Assembly: GCA_013350335.1 (NCBI GenBank)
Contig: CM023536.1
Coordinates: forward strand, 46,384,314-46,448,313
Origin: Chimonanthus salicifolius
Lineage: Eukaryota > Streptophyta > Magnoliopsida > Laurales > Calycanthaceae
DNA length: 64,000 bases
Reading direction: 5' to 3'
Shown: positions 58,999 through 64,000 of the stretch, piece by piece
Position numbering within the stretch: the stretch's first letter is position 1
Layout of the letters: each line of letters starts with the position of its first letter
Made by a program: the position numbers and the translations under genes
The notes under the pieces: generated by a model
Database searches by the model: none
Told to the model about the DNA's origin: nothing
Seen by the model: the letters and a program-made list of their open reading frames with translations, nothing else

Positions 58999-60774
58999 AA
59001 AAAAAAAATTTAAAATACAAGAAAAATTGGTTGAAAATATTATACTAGTCCATTTTAGTTAAAATATAAGTTTATTTAGACTTTTGTATTTTTATAAAAT
59101 CTAAAAATATCAATAGATCAAGTATCAACAATTCTTTTTCTAAAGATGAGACTATATGGAGTTTGAACCATAAAGTGGCTTGTTTGGAGTTTAATATATA
59201 GTTGAAATATGAAATTTTGACTAATATTTATTGGATTGTAGGGAAGGAGAAGAAGGCATGCAGATATTATAATATCGAGGTTTTTTTTTTTTTTTTTTTC
59301 AAAATGGGTCCAAAGCTAATATTTTTAAAGTTTTGGCAATAAGTATTTTTGAAAATTAAATAAAAATAATGCCTAAAATGGATTGACTGAAACGGTGAGA
59401 ATATTGTCAATGTCTACAACTCATTAAGGCCTGCCTACCCAATAGACTTGTTTTAGGTCACATAACAAGCCTATTGATTACAAGAGTTACACATGCATTC
59501 GTTCACACCTCAGGAACAAAACAAGGGTAGGCAGACAAGTTTGGCACCTGCTTTAGACTAAGGTTCCTAATCCCAAAGCTCACTATCTATTTACTTACAT
59601 ACACAAGAAAGGAAGCCAGCAAAGACGTGTGCATGTGAGAACTCTTGATACAAATGCTTTCACCTGACATGGTATGTGCTTCCAATCTTGCTTTCCAATG
59701 AGACACCACATGTTATTTATACTTACATACACTTGTCAAATATATATAACTTATGTTGTAATGACTGATTTGTGATTTGTGTTTTATGGATGAATTTGAA
59801 ATTTCAAATTAGGTGAAATTTGTTTGATTTGGTAAATTGGTTAAAGAGTTTTTCAACGAGTCTAAAATTACCGCAATTCGAACTCTGTAACTCAAGTTAT
59901 GACATTTTTTAGTGAAAATGGTGCAAATCTACTTGAAGCAGAGTGATCGGGCCTCCGACGAGATTCATCAGAGCTCCGATGAACCCCATCAGATCCTCCG
60001 ATCTTGTATCGGAATGAAGTCCAAAACCTGAATTTTTACAGTCAGAATTTGTAACTCTGATCTAACGTCGGACAGAATTTATCGGAGATCCGATGACTCA
60101 CATCGGATCCTCCAATCAGAGATTGGATCGAAGTCTAGAGACTGAATTTTTTCAGATTGTTTTGAGTGTTTTGTTCGAACCTCCGAAGCTGGACTTCGAA
60201 AGATCCTAAGAAAATGAATTTTTTTATCTTAATTAAATAAAATTCAGAAATTTGTACAAATTTGTGAAAATATCTCAAATTAATTAGATTTGAATCGTTA
60301 GGATCTTCGAAATTTATCAAAACTCTTACCCTTACATCTTTAGACTAAATCAAACCTGAAAATTTTCATTCAAACTTGTCACCAGTTACACTCAAACTCT
60401 TAATTGGTTTTTAGAAATTAACTCGGACTCATTTTAAAAAAAATAAATTTTAAAACATTGATCAGTCCCATTTTTAAGTATTTATCAAATTTTCAAAATT
60501 CACGAGGGAGGTGATTTGAAAAAAATTAATTAAAATCGCCATCCTAACCCTTTTTCCGATCCATTTACTTTTTCCAATCTCTTCTCGATTAAAGATAAAC
60601 TTTCGATTCTCTCCTTAGAAACTTCCTCCACATTTCCTTGGCTTATAGAAGTGACATCCCTTGCAGAGGATGAATTTGTGAAAAATAGAGTTCTCTAGTG
60701 TCTAAGGAAAGAATTATGGCTCGCAGTACATTTTTTTTTTCAACTTTTGTCTCTTCAATTATAAGAATACAAAT

Positions 60775-60954
60775 AACTCTAAGGGGTTATTCCAATTGGT
60801 TTGGGAGCAAAATATTTAGAGGGAGGTCTTGGATTCAAACCATGGGAGTCCCAATGAAGGGCTACTTATATGTATAAAGTAAGGTCACATCGACTTACCC
60901 AGTGTGTATGGATAGGGAGTTTTCACACACCTCTGGATCTCAAAATTTTTTTTT
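60775..60954 (+). mobile_element. Au-like SINE with T-rich tail
   Basis: A-box region TTATTCCAATTGGT, B-box GGATTCAAACC, body with CACATCGACTTACCC and a terminal T-run (60946-60954). Perfect 14-bp target duplication ATAAGAATACAAAT at 60761-60774 and 60955-60968. A T-run end is known for Au SINEs. Confidence 0.85.
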
Positions 60955-60991
60955 ATAAGAATACAAATTTTCCTTTATCTTTTTCATGACT

Positions 60992-60995
<4 letters not shown>

Positions 60996-61059
<64 letters not shown>
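60996..61059. repeat. (AT)n microsatellite, about 64 bp
   Basis: Uninterrupted TA dinucleotides. Confidence 0.95.
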
Positions 61060-61062
<3 letters not shown>

Positions 61063-61117
61063 CTGTGGACTTGTTTTAATATGGTTCACATTTCATACCT
61101 CCTCTTAATAATTAGTC

Positions 61118-62211
61118 GAGATGTAATACCTCGACCCATATTAGTGATTGATCGTGCGATTAGTGACCATTAAATGTGGTTAATGGCTAATTAATCAGTG
61201 TGATTAACATGTGAGCCTTGTGAAGAGTCAAAGTTTGACTCGATCCGAGTTTGGAATTTGTGGATCCAACTCGTTGAGTGTTACAACGAAGTTGATATTA
61301 TCCGAACTTTTCTCCGGGCATAGCTGAGAGATACATTTATTTGTAAAACATTGTGTTCTAAGCGTTTGAGAGTGTCAAAAGACCTTGAAGTGTTAAAATA
61401 TTTTTATCAGATTATTGTAATTAGTCCAAATAATGCACTATACATTATTGTAGCCACACTTCATGTGATTCTCTAAGACAGGCCATCCTGGCCATACCTT
61501 GGAAGGTTTATAAAAAGAGAAGAGATGAGGGAAATTTTCAAACAGTATCACTTTGCTATCTTTTCTTTTTTTTTGTGAGATTTTGGATTTTTTGGATTTC
61601 CAACTTCTTCATTTCTCAATCGTTTTCAGCAATCAAGATATGGAAACTGATCTACTCTAAATTTCAGAAACTCTGGTACAGATTTTATTTTAAGACGAAC
61701 AAGTTTTGTACTTCAAAAATTATGCCAAAGATTTTAAGAAAATGTTGTTTTTCCTTAATTATTGAGTAACACATTTAGAGGTGATTTTCTTGTGTCAAAA
61801 CAGTTTTTTGGTAACTCTAAGCTAAAAGAGGGAAAGTATTAACCTCTAGCTAACTTTGGATGTTTATTTTCTGCTATGAGTGTTTACTTTCCTGTACCCT
61901 CTAGGCCTACCTCAATACGTCTCCATGGTTCTATCCATAAGACAATACGAGGATGGTCTGATCATTTTATTTTACTGTACTGTAACCTCTGAGCACAGTC
62001 TCAATACTCGACTTTGGCCAGGAAGAAATACGAGACTGGGCACTGAGCACTTTCATTTTTCTCTTTATTGTGTGTTTTGGATGACTGACAGCTGACTTTG
62101 AATTAATAAGTAAAGTAGAAAGATTTAGGGAGACTCATTGACATTACCTAGTTTTCAGATGGAAAATGTATTTAAAGAGTTCTTTAGAAATGTTTTAACT
62201 TACTTTAAGTG
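61118..62211 (+). repeat. LTR-like segment
   Basis: Starts TGTAATACCTCGACCC, similar to other LTR starts in this window. It has a TATA-like TATAAAAAG near 61511 and a coding-poor body. About 61300-61455 matches an arm of the foldback element. No partner LTR is visible, so this is tentative. Confidence 0.35.
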
Positions 62212-64000
62212 TAAGACCCTAACCCAAATTAGGCGTAGTTTAGCTTAATAAGTCTTTCTTAGACAGGTTAATCTCGAAGATTACGGTTAGGTCTTTAAGA
62301 AAAGCCTAGGAGTGGCCAATCTGAGCTCGAAAGCTCAGTGATCCAGCTCGTTCAACTGGAGGGGCAAAATGGTAATTTACCTCTTATTGTTATTATTTTA
62401 TAAATTATGTTATTATGTGATTATTATTGGATGATATTATTCTCCTTAATCAAGGATTCCTATTTCTGATTTTTGAATAATTTTATTTTCAAAAAATAGT
62501 ATTTAAAACTGCCCGTCAAAACCCAGAAAGGGAGAAATAAATATTTTTAAATGGTTTTGGAAATGAGATAATTTTTGAAACAAGTGTAGTATGTTAGACC
62601 ATTTTAGTATGGTCTAGTTTATTCTTTCAAACCGCAAAAATGAGGATTTCAAATTGTTTTATTTAACGCAAGTTAAAACACGTAAATAGTGTTAAAAGGA
62701 GATTTTTAGTTAAATCTATGGGTTTTAATGAGTTTTAAATCTCCAAATTTTTATGGTGATTAGAGTTTTAAAAACCCAACTTATCTGTCAGGTTTGATTA
62801 AAATTTTTGAGTATCAAATGTATTGTTTTAAGTTAAAGATCGGATTTTATTAAAACTAGGGCCTTTTTGCAAAAACTGAAAATATAGAGGGACTTATTTG
62901 CAACCGGAACTACCGAAAAGTGGTTTCACTGTACTTGACGTCCGCAGCTCATGCATGCAACCTCCGACTGGCCTCCATGCATTGATCGGTTTTACTATAT
63001 ATTGCCATCTCTTTAGTTGATCAAACTCCTAGATAATTTCTCTCTCTCCCTCTCAACTGCTCTATGAAAATCAAGCAACCTTTCACCCTCTTTGCCTCTC
63101 TGTTTTTCAAATTTTAGTTACCTTAAAGCTTAGAAGAGAAGTTTTTCAAAGACTGGATTTTTCAGCCCAGGAACTTGAGTGAAGTGACCACTGTGTTCCT
63201 TTTTGAATTTTAAGTGGTTTAGAATCAAGAAAAACCGAATGTGGCCAAGTTTTGAGTGTGTAAAACCATTTTAAAGTCTAAGGAAAAACTTGGTTTTCTT
63301 TGTATCAGTGTGCTTTTCGTTTTAAAATCAGATGGCCTGTTAAGTTTTAAAACTTCCAACCATCCCTATGGAAAGAGGACTCACTAAGAAGTCCATCTGA
63401 CCGGTTGGATGTGAAAACCAAATCCAGGAAAGCCACTGTTTCCGGACTCGTATTTCATGTATCACTGTCCGTTACTGTCTGCTGTTGCAGATAGTGGAGG
63501 AAGACTTGCTTCGGACGGTCCGAGGGTGGCACCCTTCGGACGATCCGAAGTTAACCATTCGAACGTTACGAGCTTCAGCCCGAAGTTCCGCAGCGTCCGA
63601 GGCCAGCCCTGTTTTGTCGGATATTCCGAGCCGTGTTCGGAAGAACTAAACCCCCCTCGGACGATCCGAGCCTCACTTGGCATGTTCCGAGACATACAGA
63701 CCCACCGAGACCTGTTTTTCAGATTTTTCGGTTCGGAAGGACCTTCGGATGATCCGAGACCCGATCTTCGGACGATCCGAAGCCAGACCCAAGGTCCGAA
63801 GTTAGTGACTAGCTTAGGCAGTGGTTCAGATGATCCGAAGCCATAATACCTGGTTCTGAGGCATGTTCTGAGGGACCTAGTCTTTGAATATAAAATCTTG
63901 TTTGATTATTATTGCATGTGATGTTTGTACCCCATTGATAAATTAAAAATATGTACTAACCCTCTTCTCTTATTACTATAGTGTATATACTATTGTATTC
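62212..64000 (+). repeat. LTR-like segment running off the window
   Basis: Starts TGTAAGACCCTAACCC and contains GGGGCAAAATGGTAATTTACC, a phrase often seen in plant Gypsy LTRs. It carries the palindrome array at 63505-63845. Its end is not in the window. Confidence 0.4.
63505..63845. repeat. Array of TTCGGACGATCCGAA palindromes
   Basis: At least six full or partial copies of the palindrome (near 63512, 63533, 63656, 63723, 63765, 63825), with further CCGAAG/TTCGGA half-sites between them. The open frame over this region is probably a by-product. Confidence 0.85.

Noticed and set aside
63457..63846. 129-codon frame at the right end
   Set aside because: It is created by the TTCGGACGATCCGAA palindrome array, which is open in several frames on both strands.

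Overview
This window is plant nuclear DNA, almost certainly from an angiosperm. It is AT-rich, has introns with GT-AG junctions, and carries plant-type retroelements (Ty1/Copia, Ty3/Gypsy chromovirus, L1 and RTE LINEs, tRNA-derived SINEs), a Mutator-like element and Stowaway/hAT MITEs. The species cannot be named from sequence alone. Very large, transposon-filled introns point to a genome of at least moderate size.

Only one host gene is convincing. It is a leucine-rich-repeat/malectin receptor-like kinase of the LRR-VIII-2 type on the minus strand, from its start codon at 42173 to its stop at 11261. I could place 24 exons that total 3,057 nt and encode 1,018 residues: signal peptide, LRRs, malectin domain, one membrane helix, RD-type Ser/Thr kinase and Ser-rich tail. 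All exon phases agree. Intron 3, however, must end in TG rather than AG to keep the frame. Intron 22 is 13.1 kb and holds an L1 LINE and a 3,976-bp solo LTR. Intron 6 is 4.3 kb and holds an RTE LINE cut by a hAT MITE. Further LINE tails and SINEs sit in introns 2, 8, 16, 18 and 19.

Layout. 1-667: featureless flank. 668-10874: a Copia element with 206-bp LTRs and an intact 5-bp target duplication; its gag and pol are broken and a reverse-oriented chromovirus fragment (one 3.2-kb LTR plus integrase/chromodomain) lies inside it. 11261-42173: the receptor kinase. 42174-44084: upstream intergenic DNA. 44085-51285: a 7.2-kb Mutator-like element with terminal inverted repeats of about 0.85 kb, each packed with some twenty TTCGAA-centred palindromes, and two converging decayed genes (a MULE transposase and a second transposon ORF). 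51286-64000: gene-poor DNA with Stowaway MITEs, a 1.1-kb foldback element, SINEs, long AT microsatellites and two LTR-like starts.

The most notable recurring signal is that unrelated elements here each carry dense arrays of short, CpG-bearing palindromes: the chromovirus LTRs (GGTTCGGCCAT...ATGGCCGAACC), the MULE ends (ATTCRTTCGAAYGAAT) and the 63.5-kb LTR-like segment (TTCGGACGATCCGAA).
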